Positions 18,987 to 30,854 of a stretch of 64,000 bases of DNA are shown in pieces. Source of the DNA: Ricordea florida (lineage: Eukaryota; Cnidaria; Anthozoa; Corallimorpharia; Ricordeidae). The notes beneath the pieces were generated by a model that did no database searches, was not told where the DNA came from, and saw only the letters and a program-made list of their open reading frames with translations. Position 1 is the stretch's first letter. Each line of letters begins with the position of its first letter. A program made the translations under genes and the position numbers. The DNA lies in NCBI GenBank assembly GCA_949710005.1, contig OX453273.1, forward strand, positions 5,407,706 to 5,471,705, written 5' to 3'.

Positions 18987-20237
18987 TTAGTACTTAATTG
19001 ATTTCAAACTTGAGTTCATTATTTCCATCATTGCATCGGCCACAACAAACATATGGCAAGTTATTACTGCTGAGCTTGATGTGCCGCTTTTTTTCCTTTT
19101 AATTTCTATTTTTACTCCATCATGTGTATTATTTAGAGCTAGTCCTCCACCATGAATATTATTATCTGGGTGAGTTCTAGTATCAAGCCAAAGAGCAAAC
19201 TTATTTGTATAAAAATCCCCTTCTTTTAGTGAAATTGGTAAACCATCATCTCTATGAAGGCGTTTTTTCGCGGATTCCCAAAGATCGGATGGAATCATTC
19301 CTCTAGAGTATATTCTATTTGGCACACCATCAACATCAATATTAACAGAAGTTATTCCAGGGTAAAAAAAATTTTCTGAATCTCTTGCGCCTCCGGCATA
19401 TGGAGCAATAAACAAAAATAATATTCCACTCATTGATCTTCTAGGTAAATTAACATGTTGATTAATAACTTCATCAGCTCCAGTTAAAAATGTAAAAGTT
19501 TTGTGTAAAGTAACATTTTCATAAAAGAATCCTTTACCAATTTGATAAGTTGATTTAGCTTCTTTAGCTAAATATTCGCTTGAAATTGATGAATATTCTA
19601 ACTCTAAATTTTTGAGTGAATATGATGGTGTTTTAGTTGTATCAGAATAAACAACAATATCAGAAACAGGAGCTAATGTAATCTCAAATATTAAATGATT
19701 TTCTAATGCTTTTGGATAAAAAACCCCATGATCTTTTAAAATAGGATGATTTATTGGTATTCTATACTTTGTATTATGTACTACTGCAAGGGCTACTTCT
19801 TTTACATCAGAATCATCCTTATCACCCGCATTTGTTCTAAGTTTTCTAATATTTTCCAAAGAAATTCCTTGTTTTAATCTATCTTTTCTATCTTCTTTTG
19901 ATAAAAATAAATCATGATATGTTTGAAATAGATCATATCTTTGAGTATCTTGCAATGTTTCACCTCCAAAAAGAACTTTTAATCTGTAAACAAGATTAGC
20001 TCCTAAATTATTAACAAATCTATTATTTACATGACCTTCAACATCCAAATCAAACAAAAGAGATACGCTTCCTGGAACAATCACTAAATTCTCAGAAAGT
20101 TTTGGAATATTTATATATAATGTTTCTCCTGGGCTGGCTGATGATGGGTTTAGAGTAATTCGATTTAATGTTGATTCTGCCTTCAAACCAAAGGGTTCTT
20201 TTGGTATTCTGTTTGGATTAATTTTTTCAGACGTCAT
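18987..20237 (-). CDS. Putative double jelly-roll major capsid protein (element 1)
   Basis: 416 residues. The N-terminal pattern LNPSSASPGETLYINIPKLS, then VPGSVSLLFDLDVEG, VNNLGANLVYRLKVLFGGET and YHDLFLSKEDRKDRL resembles capsid-type proteins recalled from cnidarian Polintons (a Gly-Glu-Thr turn followed by a D-LF-YHDL helix). The rest is rich in beta strands (IPINHPILKDHG, MSGILFLF). It is adjacent to the packaging ATPase, as is usual. The length is short for a Polinton capsid protein, so the identification is probable, not certain. The AAAGTATCTTATAAAT box lies just upstream. Confidence 0.62.
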   Translation of the reverse strand: MTSEKINPNRIPKEPFGLKAESTLNRITLNPSSASPGETLYINIPKLSENLVIVPGSVSLLFDLDVEGHVNNRFVNNLGANLVYRLKVLFGGETLQDTQRYDLFQTYHDLFLSKEDRKDRLKQGISLENIRKLRTNAGDKDDSDVKEVALAVVHNTKYRIPINHPILKDHGVFYPKALENHLIFEITLAPVSDIVVYSDTTKTPSYSLKNLELEYSSISSEYLAKEAKSTYQIGKGFFYENVTLHKTFTFLTGADEVINQHVNLPRRSMSGILFLFIAPYAGGARDSENFFYPGITSVNIDVDGVPNRIYSRGMIPSDLWESAKKRLHRDDGLPISLKEGDFYTNKFALWLDTRTHPDNNIHGGGLALNNTHDGVKIEIKRKKSGTSSSAVITCHMFVVADAMMEIMNSSLKSIKY

Positions 20238-20240
20238 ACT

Positions 20241-20258
20241 TAATTTATAAGATACTTT
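20241..20258 (-). promoter_or_regulatory. AAAGTATCTTATAAATTA upstream box (capsid gene)
   Basis: On the coding strand this 18-base sequence ends 3 bp before the capsid ATG. It recurs before the adjacent 67-residue gene and before both homologues in element 2. Confidence 0.55.
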
Positions 20259-20448
20259 GGCTAATCTTTAAACCCCTTTGCTCTAATTTGTTAATATGTT
20301 TTAATAAACATTCTCTCGCCTCGGGAATTAAAATTAAAACATTAAAAATTTTATCGCCATCTTCCATATATAGAATTTTTTTTCTAATAATTTTTTTCAT
20401 AAGATTAATTTGATATTCGCTAAAATTTGTTTTTTCTTCCTCCACCAT
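20245..20448 (-). CDS. Small helical protein upstream of capsid gene (element 1)
   Basis: 67 residues: MVEEEKTNFSEYQINLMKKI, then LILIPEARECLLKHINKL and a C-terminus GLKISQSIL. Predicted all-helical, no membrane segment. It begins 32 bp from the divergent integrase start and ends 7 bp before the capsid ATG. The element 2 homologue (70 residues) keeps the same ends. It could be a capsid chaperone or regulator; there is no direct evidence. Confidence 0.6.
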   Translation of the reverse strand: MVEEEKTNFSEYQINLMKKIIRKKILYMEDGDKIFNVLILIPEARECLLKHINKLEQRGLKISQSIL

Positions 20449-20450
20449 TT

Positions 20451-20468
20451 TAATTTATAAAATACTTT
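20451..20468 (-). promoter_or_regulatory. AAAGTATTTTATAAATTA upstream box
   Basis: Coding-strand box 2 bp before the 67-residue gene, within the 32-bp divergent interval shared with the integrase gene. Confidence 0.5.
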
Positions 20469-20480
20469 GTTAATTTTTAA

Positions 20481-21458
20481 ATGATGCCAAAAATATATTA
20501 TTCGGCTGAAGGGTATTGGAAAGGATATTCCGCGATTCCTAAATTAGCTGAGAAAGCAAAAGTAAGTGAAAATGTAGCAAAACAATGGTTGCAAAAACAG
20601 GCAATATGGCAAATCTATCTTCCTGCTCCAAAGTATATACCTAGACCGCATTGGACTGTGAATAAACCAAATCAGATTCACCAAGCAGATTTATTATTTT
20701 TACCGCATGATAGAGTTAGAAGAAAAACATATAAATATGCATTAGTTGTGGTTGATATCGCCTCGAGATATAAAGATGCGGAGCCATTAACTTCAAAAGA
20801 AAGTCGAGAGATATCAGAAGCTTTTACAAAAATATATTCTAGAAGATTGAAATACCCTAAAACATTAATGGTTGATCCTGGAAAAGAATTTATGGGCGAA
20901 GTTGGTAAACTCATGAATTACCATAATGTGAAAATACAAAGAAGTGAAGCTGGTAATCATAGAGCCCAAGCATTTGTGGAAAACGCAAACAAAATATTGG
21001 GTGAAAGATTATTTAGTCATCAATATGCGGAGGAAATGATTAGTGATACCAGATCTAGAGTATGGGTGAAAAGATTATCAGCTATTCTAAAAACTTTGAA
21101 TAATACAAAAACAAGAATAACCGGTAAAGAGCCTGATGAGGCTATAAAAATGAAAGAACTCGATGTTGAACCCAAAAATTATCAGCGCGTGGTGGGGCCT
21201 GATGAGGTTAGATTACCTCCTAGTGTTAAAGTTAGATATTTATTATCTCCGGGCGAACTTGAGGGTGGTGAAAAAAGGCGGGCTACAGATCCTATTTGGA
21301 GTATAAAAGTTTATGATATTTCTAGAAGTGTGATTTCACCTAATCAACCGGTTTTATATTATTTAGTGGGCGGTCCGAGACGAGGATTTGTTAGAGAAGA
21401 ATTACAGGTTATTCCTTATAATACAGAACTTCCGCCAGATTCTGTTTTGAAACGGTAA
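20481..21458 (+). CDS. Retrovirus-like DDE integrase (element 1)
   Basis: 325 residues. Catalytic core with D70 (HQADLLF), D132 (MVDPGKEF) and E167 (FVENAN): spacing D-x61-D-x34-E, as in Polinton/retroviral RVE integrases that join element ends to host DNA. Upstream is a helical segment (IPKLAEKAKVSENVAKQWLQ) of HHCC-type position but without clear zinc ligands. The C-terminal part (SIKVYDISRSVISPN, REELQVIP) looks like a small beta-barrel. Its end overlaps the polymerase end by 43 bp tail to tail. It is about 16 residues shorter at the start than the element 2 protein. Confidence 0.9.
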   Translation: MMPKIYYSAEGYWKGYSAIPKLAEKAKVSENVAKQWLQKQAIWQIYLPAPKYIPRPHWTVNKPNQIHQADLLFLPHDRVRRKTYKYALVVVDIASRYKDAEPLTSKESREISEAFTKIYSRRLKYPKTLMVDPGKEFMGEVGKLMNYHNVKIQRSEAGNHRAQAFVENANKILGERLFSHQYAEEMISDTRSRVWVKRLSAILKTLNNTKTRITGKEPDEAIKMKELDVEPKNYQRVVGPDEVRLPPSVKVRYLLSPGELEGGEKRRATDPIWSIKVYDISRSVISPNQPVLYYLVGGPRRGFVREELQVIPYNTELPPDSVLKR

Positions 21459-24400
21459 TGGCCTATAGCGAAAGTATTTATTCCATCTTTACAAATGATT
21501 CTCTTATCATCATCGGCAGATAGTGCAACTTTATTAACCGTTTCAGTATAAACATCATGTAAACGGCTTCTGATTACATTCATCTTTCTCATCTGAGGTT
21601 CTTTATTGAATAGACATCTCTTATAATCATCAAAGTTTATGGTCTTTTTTACTACTGATGTCTTTACCCCTTTATCCTTTTTTATCTCTTCTCCTTTATC
21701 CATCCTGTAGGAGTATAGCTTAGCTCGTAGACCAACAAATTCGGCTATCTGTTCACCCCCAGCTTCATCTTTGAACATATTTATAACTTTTTTATTTACG
21801 TTGGTCTCTATACCAGATTTATGTTTTTTAGGAAAGTTGCTTGTGTCAAACTTATACTTTACATCTAGGCTTATATCTTTATAGAAATCCTCTGTTTCTA
21901 TATCATAAACAAGACTGTCTGTGTCTGTAAACAACAATTTTACTTTTTCTCCATATTTTGGTTTTATATAATTATAATGAAAATCGTACATTATTGTTTT
22001 ACTTAAATCTAAAATACACATACCTAAATAAACAGGTTTATTGAATACTAACTTTTTTTTCTTCATATGTATGGCTACAAGATTTTCACAAAAGATAGTG
22101 CGATGTTGATAGTTAGGTTTTGATATTAATTTTTTAGCATCTTTTTCATTAGTAACTAATTTAATATCAACCCTATTTCTAATGTTTTCCATAGTTTTGC
22201 CAAACACACAATTATTCATTAACTTGAAGAAATCTTTCTCAAAATCGTTATTTCCTTTAGCTCTGAGGTTAGTATTCAATTTAATGTATGGTTTTAACCA
22301 TTCTGATTCTTCAAATGTAATTCCTCTATGAATTTTTGTAACTTTTAATCCAATACTTTCGTAAAGTTTTAATGTTTCATGATGAACAACATACTTTACC
22401 TTATTATTTAGATTTGGAATCAGTTTCTCAACCTTATTAATTAAAAGTCTCTCTGGAGCAAGCGGGTAATCATTATGTAAATCATGAAGGTGAGTTGGGT
22501 ATTCTAAATCAACCTCTAGTATGCAAGGCATATTTTTCCAATATGTAAGTTCTTTTTCATTCATCCATCTAAAACTGTTAGTAGGTAGCGACCTACTCAT
22601 TGCTCCTCCATATAAATTATTTGCATCTAGATATATAATATAACTTATTATTTTGTTAATATCAAAGTTTTTCATGTATGGGTTATTTGCTTTCCCATAT
22701 CTAGTAGAAATCATAGATACACCACCCCGAATACCTCTCTCAATCATAAGCAGCATATCTATGTCAGTTAGCAACTCTAAATTTACTTTTGTTATCTTTA
22801 ATGCGGCATCCCAAGCTAGTCCGGGTGCCGTATAATAGTGTGCGGGATCTAATCCATAGTTTTTACTACAAACATCTCTAAAATTCTCGAATACATCGGC
22901 TAAAAGTAATACATCTAAATTAAGATAAAGATCATGATATTCCCTCATTGTTTTAATATTAAATGTTTTCCATACATTTTTTGCATGTTGATAATCATTA
23001 TCTGAAATATCTTCTTCGTTAAGTTTTGAGTAAAATTCCTCCTTTGATGGAAGTTTAGTTTCATTAAGTTTATCTAATCCATCAAACCAATCATATGGAA
23101 ATACGCCCTTTCTCAGCAATAACTTTAATTCTTTGCATTTACAGAAAATATTTAAGTTTTTGAAAGATTCTTTTGGTAGATTAGTTACTAATTTATCTAG
23201 GCTTGTTGCCATAAATTTAAATGAATCTATGAATCTAATATCACGCTTCACCTCAATCTGCTTACCTTCTTTATTTGTAAATTCATCAACCACAATCTGC
23301 TTTGTGAAAGAAATATACTTTTCCTCATTATTTGGTATGCAGTTTATTTTACCTTCTGTTACACCGAGATTCTTTATAAAAAGATGCGCATCATATCCTG
23401 ATAAGTTGTGAAATATAACTGGAAAGAATTTTGGAATCTTGTAATTTAAGTTACATTCATTATGGGCTGCCCCCCTATACTTTCCTGTAATGTGGCAGTG
23501 ATCTAATACCTTATCTTCTCCTAATTTTTCTTCACATATATGACAGTGAGTAGCATTTTCATATTCTTTTTTATCCATTTCTGACATATCCCCCACCTTC
23601 TTATGATATTTTTGTAAATTTCCTTAATATCCTGCTCCAAATTATTCACAAATATCTGAGGGATATCATCATCTGGTGATTTAGCGGTATATTGTACAAG
23701 CTCGGGTGGAAATATTTTATCATCAAAAGACTTTATGAGATAGCTGAATCCTGATGCTTTATGTTTCTGATATTGATTAGTATAACTTTCTCTTTCATCC
23801 GGCGAACAGGTATGTATTTTCTCAGGAAAGCTCTCAAAGTCCGCGTATACAACAAATGGTACTCGCATTTTTCTATTATAATTATTGAATTTAATATACT
23901 TTGGATTTCCATCTTCATCTTTTGGCATATCAATCTTGACTTCTTTATTTGCGCCGCAGTATTCTAGATGTTTTTCCAATGATTTTTCTGACTGAAATGC
24001 GTTTAAACATCTGGGGCAAAAGTACATCTTAGATTTGTGTTTACTAACTTTTGCAGCTAACAATCTACTCATATTCTTTATCCAACAGTAATGATTATTT
24101 TCATCTTCTGATATTAAAAGTAGGTTGATTAGATAACCTTTTTGTTTTTTACTTATTCTTAATGGGTATACATCATCTTTATCATAACCATAGACATTAA
24201 TCGTGTAGTAGGGGTTTTGCTTTTCAAACCTATCAATCTGTTTTAATGAAGTGGGGAATTCTATTCCCGACCAGTTGAAGTTCTTTGAATTTTCAATCAT
24301 TTCTTTGTTTTTTCTCTCTGGATGAATATCTTGTTTATATACGGCGGAAGTTACAGCCCACTTAAAACACTCATGATCATTCTCATTCCTAACATTAATA

Positions 24401-25359
24401 ATCGCCTTTTTTATTGCTAATTTTTGTGGCAAATTAATATATGAACTTCCGACAAAAGGCTCAAAAGGATCAATGTTAATATCAAAATATTCAACTTCAT
24501 TGAATTGCCATCCAGAACCCTCATTTTGAAACTGTTCAACCTTTTCAAGTAACCTATTTGTTATAGTATTAAATAATTCAGATAAATCAGTTGATGAAGT
24601 AATCGTTTCTATGGTTGAATGAAAATATCCCGAGTTTTCATCGGTTTGTCTTGTGGCAAGATTCTTTTTTATAAACTTACATGTAAATAAAAATTTTATC
24701 TTTATCGGTTTCTTTTGCTTGTTAATTAGATCAATAACTTTTGATTTTATATTATTTAAAAATGCTTTGGGCCCATACCCCTTTTTTCCATTTATCCTGT
24801 GAGTTTTCAAATAACCTCTTAATGCTGTTTGTTGTTCTTCTATATTGAATTGTTTTTCATCTAATTCATCTCTCACACTATCAGATATATTTACATTTTT
24901 TCTGGGTTCATTATTAGTAAGTTTTATAATATTTTCATTAGTTAAATCTGTAAGCTTTTTATAAAACACATCTTTATCCATAACCTTAAATGAATAATTT
25001 CCCCAATTAAAAGTTTTGTTTGATGGCTTTTGTGGTTTTATAAAAGTTGGCGCTAATTTCCTTTTTGTAATATTTTTTCTTGGTTTTGGTTTTATCTTTA
25101 TTGAATTTTGGGGCGGCGTGTCGGGTATTAGTATTGGTTGGGGAGAACCGGGTGGTGTGTCGGGCACTGGTGCTGGTGGTGTATTAATAATAGGCTGTTC
25201 TTCATTAAGTCTTTGCCTATAATTTTCCAAATCTTCATTTGTATTGATACCCATTTCGCGTAATGCTTGTATTTTTTCGGCTTTTCGCATACGACTTCTG
25301 CCTCGTATACGCAATTCTTTCACAATTTCTTTTAATTCAGCATCTTTCAATTGATCCAT
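21416..25359 (-). pseudogene. polB: Polinton-type DNA polymerase B, frameshifted (element 1)
   Basis: Two overlapping reading frames: 25359 to about 23600 (N-terminal half) and about 23596 to 21416 (C-terminal half). The first contains the SAP-like start, Pro-rich linker, a C2H2-like finger (YFCPRCLNAFQSEKSLEKHL) and exonuclease motif YADFES. The second has the HNH/EndoVII-like cluster (HCHICEEKLG, DHCHITGKYRGAAH), the YLDANNLYGG motif, KLMNNCVFGKTMENI and DTDSLVY. A small deletion near 23595-23610 puts the halves out of frame. Protein-primed replication is known for this family. The first roughly 90 codons lie in the right TIR. Confidence 0.88.
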
Positions 25360-25640
25360 TTGTATTGTATACTGTTATTCTTCCTTCTAAATCATATTTA
25401 TTTTTTCAATTTTTTTTAATTTTTGATTTTTTTATATCTCGCCTATTATTTTTTAATTTTGTCCTTTTTTCATTTTTTTAATTTTTTATACCTCGTCTAT
25501 TATTTTTTATATTTTTTTGATTTTGCCTTAGGGCCCTTTTTCATTTTTTTAATTTTTGATTTGATTTTGTCCTGGGGCCCTTTTTCATTTTTTTAATTTT
25601 TGATTTGATTTTGTCCCAGACGCCGCTTTCTACATCTACT
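25088..25640. repeat. polB: Element 1 right terminal inverted repeat, includes start of polB
   Basis: Complement of 9745-10314 with very few differences. It contains the polymerase start codon, SAP-like segment and part of the Pro-rich linker, as well as the promoter region. The end CTACATCTACT is followed by ACGTACGTA. Confidence 0.9.
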
Positions 25641-25708
25641 ACGTACGTACGCTCGGCCAGTCACGTGACAACCAAAAGAAAAGAGGTTGACCATATTCCA
25701 TGAGTATG

Positions 25709-25748
25709 GGGCTCTGCTCCACGCGCGCTTCGCGCGCGGGAGCCCCGC
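25709..25748. repeat. GC-rich hairpin GGGGCTC...GCGCGC...GAGCCCC
   Basis: Imperfect inverted repeat with a CGCGCGCTTCGCGCGCG core outside the Polinton end. Probably a host repeat or MITE tip; nothing more can be said. Confidence 0.6.
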
Positions 25749-25759
25749 TATAATGGATG

Positions 25760-27119
25760 AACTTTATTGCATTTCAAATAAATGGTCTTAGTCTTGGCTA
25801 ATAAGGACTTACAATAATAAAACAAAACAGATTTGAATGATTAAGAATTAAAATCAAGTTCTTTAACTAAACGTGGAATAGCATTTACAAAAAGGTTCCC
25901 GTAAATTCCAGTTGGAAAGTAAATGGATAGAACGGAAGTTTCCTGAACGTTCCAATGGAAATTTTCCGGTAGCAACGGAACGTCTGAAAAGGTAGTCCTA
26001 TTTTTCCGATCGGAATGTTCCAAACGGAATTTCGTCTTCCATTTCTTTTTAATTCATCTATGATACCTATTGATGTCCCTTCTAGATTCTTCGTGCAAAC
26101 AGGAGTGGCCGGTTATGCAAATGTAAACGACTCGGAAACCAAACAGAATTTCTCAATTTTTAATTTTGTTTACTATTTGCCAAAACCCTACACTAACCGG
26201 TTCTCCCATGTAAATGCTAAACAACTGCCAGAGTTCAATGTTGTACGTGATCTTACGAAAACAGATCTCTGATCAGTAATGGTCTTGCATCTCGGCTTAG
26301 CTTTTGCAGCACTGAGGGGCCCATTATAAGGAGAGTTCCTTTGTTTTGTGTGGCGCCCGCATCACAGTGACAAATGCGGATGTCTTTAATACCTCATATT
26401 TGCCGCTAAACTATCATCAGGACAAGATAGAAGACATAGAAAATTTGATGGATACTTCAAAGTCTGGCTACAATTATCCAAAAAAGTTTGCATAAACCAC
26501 GCAGTTTGGTCGGTCTTTAAAAAATATTCCTCTATTGTATTGATGCGATCAGACAGTTAAAAGTAGCTGAATATATGCTATTGTGTTGGGTTTTAGGCCT
26601 ACTAAGTAAAAGGAAAGCTTCATTTAATAGGCTAGTGTATCATATGTGTTTATTAACATTGCTTGTAGTGGGTCGAGGGTATATGTACTTGCAAACATTG
26701 TAGAATTCTCTAGCCTAAACTGAATCGCCAACAAAATTATACTTCCCGTTTATAAATTGTTATCATAAAATAGCTTTCCGGGCGAGGAAAGTCACAAAAA
26801 TTGAGAAAACAAGATGGGCGTGTTGTCTAAATGTGTAGACCAATCTCCCCCGCCAATAATTTTCTGCGATGGTGTTATCACCGTTGGATATGATTGGCTG
26901 ATAAGGGACGCTTTTAATGGAGGTTGCCTGGTGACCGGATCTAGCCGCTATGACGTCAACAAGAACAACCGCCAAAGGGAAAGGTGCCCATATGGCAAGA
27001 GAGAAGTTTCTGGCGAAAGGCAAGCTATAGTCGTCAAACTGCCCTGCAATCAAACGAAATATCTTGCAGTCGATCAATACTTCAAGCAAACAATACAAAG
27101 ATATCTTTTGTCCTGGGTT
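25760..27119. other. Spacer between element 1 and the L2/CR1-like retroelement
   Basis: No recognisable gene. The open frame that runs into the retroelement from 26814 has no RT-like sequence before about residue 104 and is probably accidental. Confidence 0.5.
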
Positions 27120-27122
27120 CAA

Positions 27123-28885
27123 TTGAGTATAGACGAAAGATATCCGTCTGCGAACAGTGACCTAGAACTCGCGAATGCCTTTGCCGATTTCTTTAGTGCC
27201 AAGATTATGCGAATTCATGATGAGTTGTTGGTTAGAAAAGAGCAGCTGGGGGAGCGCACCATGGAGGATTTTGAGTGTACGTCGTGCTTTAGCGAGTTCA
27301 CAATGGTGACAGATGAAGACGTCTTAGGGTTGATTAGGGGTTCAACTATTAAGGCATGCGCACTAGATCCACTTCCAGCGAGCATCATGCGGAAATGCTA
27401 TTCTAGTCTTGTCCCTATATTTAGAAGGGCGATTAATTTGTCATTGTCATCTGGATTGCTGCCCAAGGAACTTAAGGTAGCGTTGCTATCACCTATTCTT
27501 AAGAAATTAAATGCAGACCTTGAGCAGTTTGGTAATTTTCGCCCTGTATCAAATTTAAAGTTCCTATCTAAATTGATAGAGAAAACAGTCTTTGTGCAAT
27601 TGAATAGCTATCTTGGCGAAAATGATCTACACGAGCCTCTTCAATCAGCGTACAAGATTTTTCACAGCACCGAGACTGCACTTCTCACTGTTACAAATGA
27701 CATTATGCTGTCATTGGATAAGGGCGAGAATGTTTTCCTTGTTTTATTGGATCTGTCGGCAGCATTTGATACCGTTAACCATTCCTTGCTGCTGGCACGA
27801 CTGCAGAAATCATTTGGCATCAGAGGAACTGTACTGCAATGGTTCGATTCTTATCTTTCTCAAAGAACTCAGTTTGTAAACATCAATGAGGCGAATTCTA
27901 CGGTACGAGATCTTCCCGTGGGTGTTCCCCAAGGTTCAGTTCTGGGACCTGTACTCTACCTTCTGTATACTGCGCCACTTGCTAAAGTGATAAGATCTTA
28001 TGGCTTAGATTATCATCTATACGCTGACGATACTCAGCTATACTTTGCATTCAAATCGGTGGATGTGGACGCTGCTAAATCGAGGGTCGAGAACTGCATT
28101 TCTGCAATATGTCGCTGGATGGATCTTAATGAATTGAAGCTAAACCACGACAAGACGGAGGTTATGCTCATCCACTCAAAGTATCGTCCCTCTCCATCCT
28201 TTAAGTCCTTATGTGTTGGTGATGAGAGCGTGGCTGCCTCTCAGTCGGCTTGGAGTCTTGGTGTTATTTTTGATGAGCACATGTCTTTTCATGCACATGT
28301 GTCTCGCATCTGTAGATCATCATTTCATCATCTCAGGAACCTATCTAGAATTAGGAAGTATTTTACTAAAGAATCAGCAGAAGTTGCTGTTCATGCATTT
28401 GTTACTTCGCAACTAGATTACTGTAATGCATTACTATACCGCTTACCTTAGTATGAGTTACAAAGATTGCAGTATGTACAAAACACGGCGCCTAGAGTTG
28501 TGTTACAAGTGAGTAAGTTTCAGCATATCACACCTGTTTTGTGTGAGCTTCACTGGCTACCGATTCAATATCGCATTATTTTCAAGATTCTGCTCCTCGT
28601 GTATAAATCACTGAATGGGACATCGCCTAGCTATTTAGCTCAGAAATTATATTACCGTGCTCATACTAGATCATTGAGGTCTCTTAGTAATGAACTTTTA
28701 ATGCAACCTAGATCGTATACCAAGACCTACGGAGATAGAGCATTTGCTGTTCATGCACAAAGCTAAGAGAATGGAACTTAATACCCTATGAAATTCGGAA
28801 GTCCAACACCATCTCGAGTTTTAAAAGATCACTTAAGACGTACTTGTTTACTAAATTCAGTAATAACAGATCATTGTTTTTATAG
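27123..28885 (+). pseudogene. 5'-truncated CR1/L2-like reverse transcriptase
   Basis: RT of the CR1/L2 type. Visible motifs: LLSPILKK, NFRPVSNLKFLSKLIEK, QSAYKIFHSTETALL, LVLLDLSAAFDTVNH, GVPQGSVLGPVLYLL and the catalytic YADDTQLYF. The endonuclease domain is missing, so this is a 5'-truncated copy, the usual product of target-primed reverse transcription. A TAG at 28449 replaces the usual Lys codon in a LLYRLP-YELQRLQ context, and a frameshift near 28765 moves the tail (SSFKRSLKTYLF) into another frame. It cannot make a functional protein. Confidence 0.88.
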
Positions 28886-28989
28886 ATTTGTATATATTCC
28901 ATTAGTTTTAATTTTTCCCTTTTTTATTCATTGTAAATATAATAGGATATGGTTGTAAATTTGTAAATATTTTTAATAATGTTGTTTAC

Positions 28990-29057
28990 ATGACTAAAGC
29001 GCCTTGAACATAGGATAAGAGCGCTATAGAAATAAAGTTATTATTATTATTATTATT
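28990..29057 (+). repeat. L2/CR1-type 3' tail: stem-loop plus (TTA)n
   Basis: AGCGC ... GCGCT forms a short stem (28998-29002 with 29021-29025), followed by ATAGAAATAAAG and a (TTA)n run. This is the usual 3' recognition hairpin and microsatellite tail of L2/UnaL2-like elements and marks the retroelement end. Confidence 0.75.
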
Positions 29058-29736
29058 AATTGTTGTTGATATTACATGAACCTAATACATTTATTACACT
29101 GTTACATGACGGTTCAGCAAGCGGGAAAGTTGAGCCAAATCCTGCACATGTGATTGGCTACTTGACAAGTAGAACTGTAAAGTAGCTTTTATTATCCAAA
29201 GAAATGCAAAAATGAATGGAAGATGCCGTACCGGCAACAACAAAGAGGATATTACCGGGGCCCAGCCGAAGGCTGGCACCGGTTATAAAATGCAGACGGT
29301 TTCTGTCGTTTTTTCAACGTTACATTGTTAGGGATATATCGCTGACTGAGATATATCGCTGGCTCGTTACTTTTGCTCGCTGGCTCATTGAAATCTTATC
29401 CGCCATTTTGAAAAGCACGAGGCATGGAGGACAGTCAAGAGAACGATTATAGCTTTTTGTTCCCCAACCTTTACCATGCACTAGTTTATGAACGAAAATG
29501 TAAGATTGAATAATTGGAGAGACAATTTACGAGCGATCACTTAAGAGTGAACATTCCACCGTGAAACTTATCGAGAATAAGAGCGACTTATCAAAGCTAT
29601 CTACATTGAGTAAACCTTCCATCGTGAGAGGTGCGAGAGGTTAACTATATCTATGCAATCCCGTGTCCCACTGGGCCCCGGTAAGTTCCACGTAGTGGTT
29701 CTCGTTTTAGGCTACGTATGTCAAATTTTCTTACAA

Positions 29737-29748
29737 ATGAATAATAAC

Positions 29749-29786
<38 letters not shown>

Positions 29787-29820
29787 TAATAATAATAATA
29801 ACAATAACAATAATAATATA
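29737..29820 (+). repeat. (AAT)n microsatellite
   Basis: About 80 bp of AAT repeats with a few AAC and GAT interruptions. The long open frames across it encode only poly-Asn or poly-Tyr. Confidence 0.9.
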
Positions 29821-30442
29821 CTCCATTTCTATTGCGCATATTCTATACAAATAATCATATGCGCATTACAATCAGACCAATAGACAATGACACCGGGAAC
29901 ACGCCCTACTCTTTTCGAACAGTGCCATGGGTTCTTTTACGTCCCACATTTACGAATTAATTATATAAAGAGTTGTGAGACGGGGCCTACGGTTTATCGT
30001 TCTTATCCGAGAAGACTAGAAATTCTAACCATTTGGAGATGTCATTACAGAGGCAGCACTTTCTACTTAATTACTGAGCTAACTGGTTGGCGAAGAAAGG
30101 AATTCTAACTTTTCCTTACGTCGAAAAGTCAGAAGCTCTGATAAACATTAGGCAACAAAAACAACGCATTGATCGTTAAAATAAACCAAAAGTGCCGTGT
30201 TTTCGAGATTTTCATGTAAGGGGCGTTGCGAGAGCATGTTTGACATGACAGCTTGTCAACATGTTGTCTAATCATAGTTTATATAAAATATTTTTAACCA
30301 ATCGATGTACGTGCAGTGTTTGCGTCAGTCGCAATCCCAGTCAGACTATTTGTTTTTCTCTTGCTTCGACACGTTCAAAGTAAGAAATAATTCGATTCGC
30401 GATCCCGGATGGTTATAAAATAAATAAACTCCTACCTGGTTA

Positions 30443-30580
30443 CTGGTATATCGGAGGATAATGCCCTTGGCTGAGAGATTGTCCTCAAAATTTCACATTT
30501 GCACACGAAGCTTCGCATCTCGGCTAACTGTTTATTTTTCGGACAATCTAAGCCGCGAGCATTATCCTCCGATATACCAG
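30443..30580. mobile_element. Foldback MITE
   Basis: Ends CTGGTATATCGGAGGATAAT and the exact complement ATTATCCTCCGATATACCAG. The arms extend inward about 40 bp with mismatches. Noncoding. Confidence 0.75.
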
Positions 30581-30854
30581 CCGTCGGAAGGGGTTTATTA
30601 GTAAATACCACACAAGTGAATAGTGCATCTCGTTCTGATTGGTTTGCTCGGAACTGATTAGCAAAGTACTTTTCAACTCCGAGCAACCGAAGAGAAACAA
30701 AACGGCCTCCCGTTTCGGTTTCCAAAGATTAAATTATTTGAATAAACCCTCAAGCTAGTTATTTAGCTTGAGTAGTATATACTAAAACAATTATTCACCT
30801 CAATGTCTGTGAAAGTGGTGGATATTTACCTCGCCGCTTGGCGACTTACTTCCG

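Larger units (their letters stand above)
9745..25640. mobile_element. Polinton (Maverick)-like element 1, full length
   Basis: A 15.9-kb unit bounded by inverted repeats of about 0.55 kb that start AGTAGATGTAGAAAGCGG. It carries polymerase B, integrase, packaging ATPase, putative capsid genes and small membrane proteins, the hallmark set of Polintons. The insertion is in a short ACGT repeat: ACGTACGTA precedes the left end and follows the right end, so the target duplication is 5 or 9 bp and ambiguous because of the repeat. Damage: frameshift in polymerase, premature stop in the DUF2738-like gene and a broken start in one membrane-protein gene, so this copy is unlikely to be autonomous. Confidence 0.92.

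Noticed and set aside
26814..27122. Upstream extension of the L2/CR1-like open frame
   Set aside because: The first hundred residues have no RT or endonuclease motif; the recognisable RT begins near 27123, so the extension is a chance open frame joined to a 5'-truncated copy.
29651..29883. Open frames encoding poly-Asn or poly-Tyr
   Set aside because: They are readings of the (AAT)n microsatellite.
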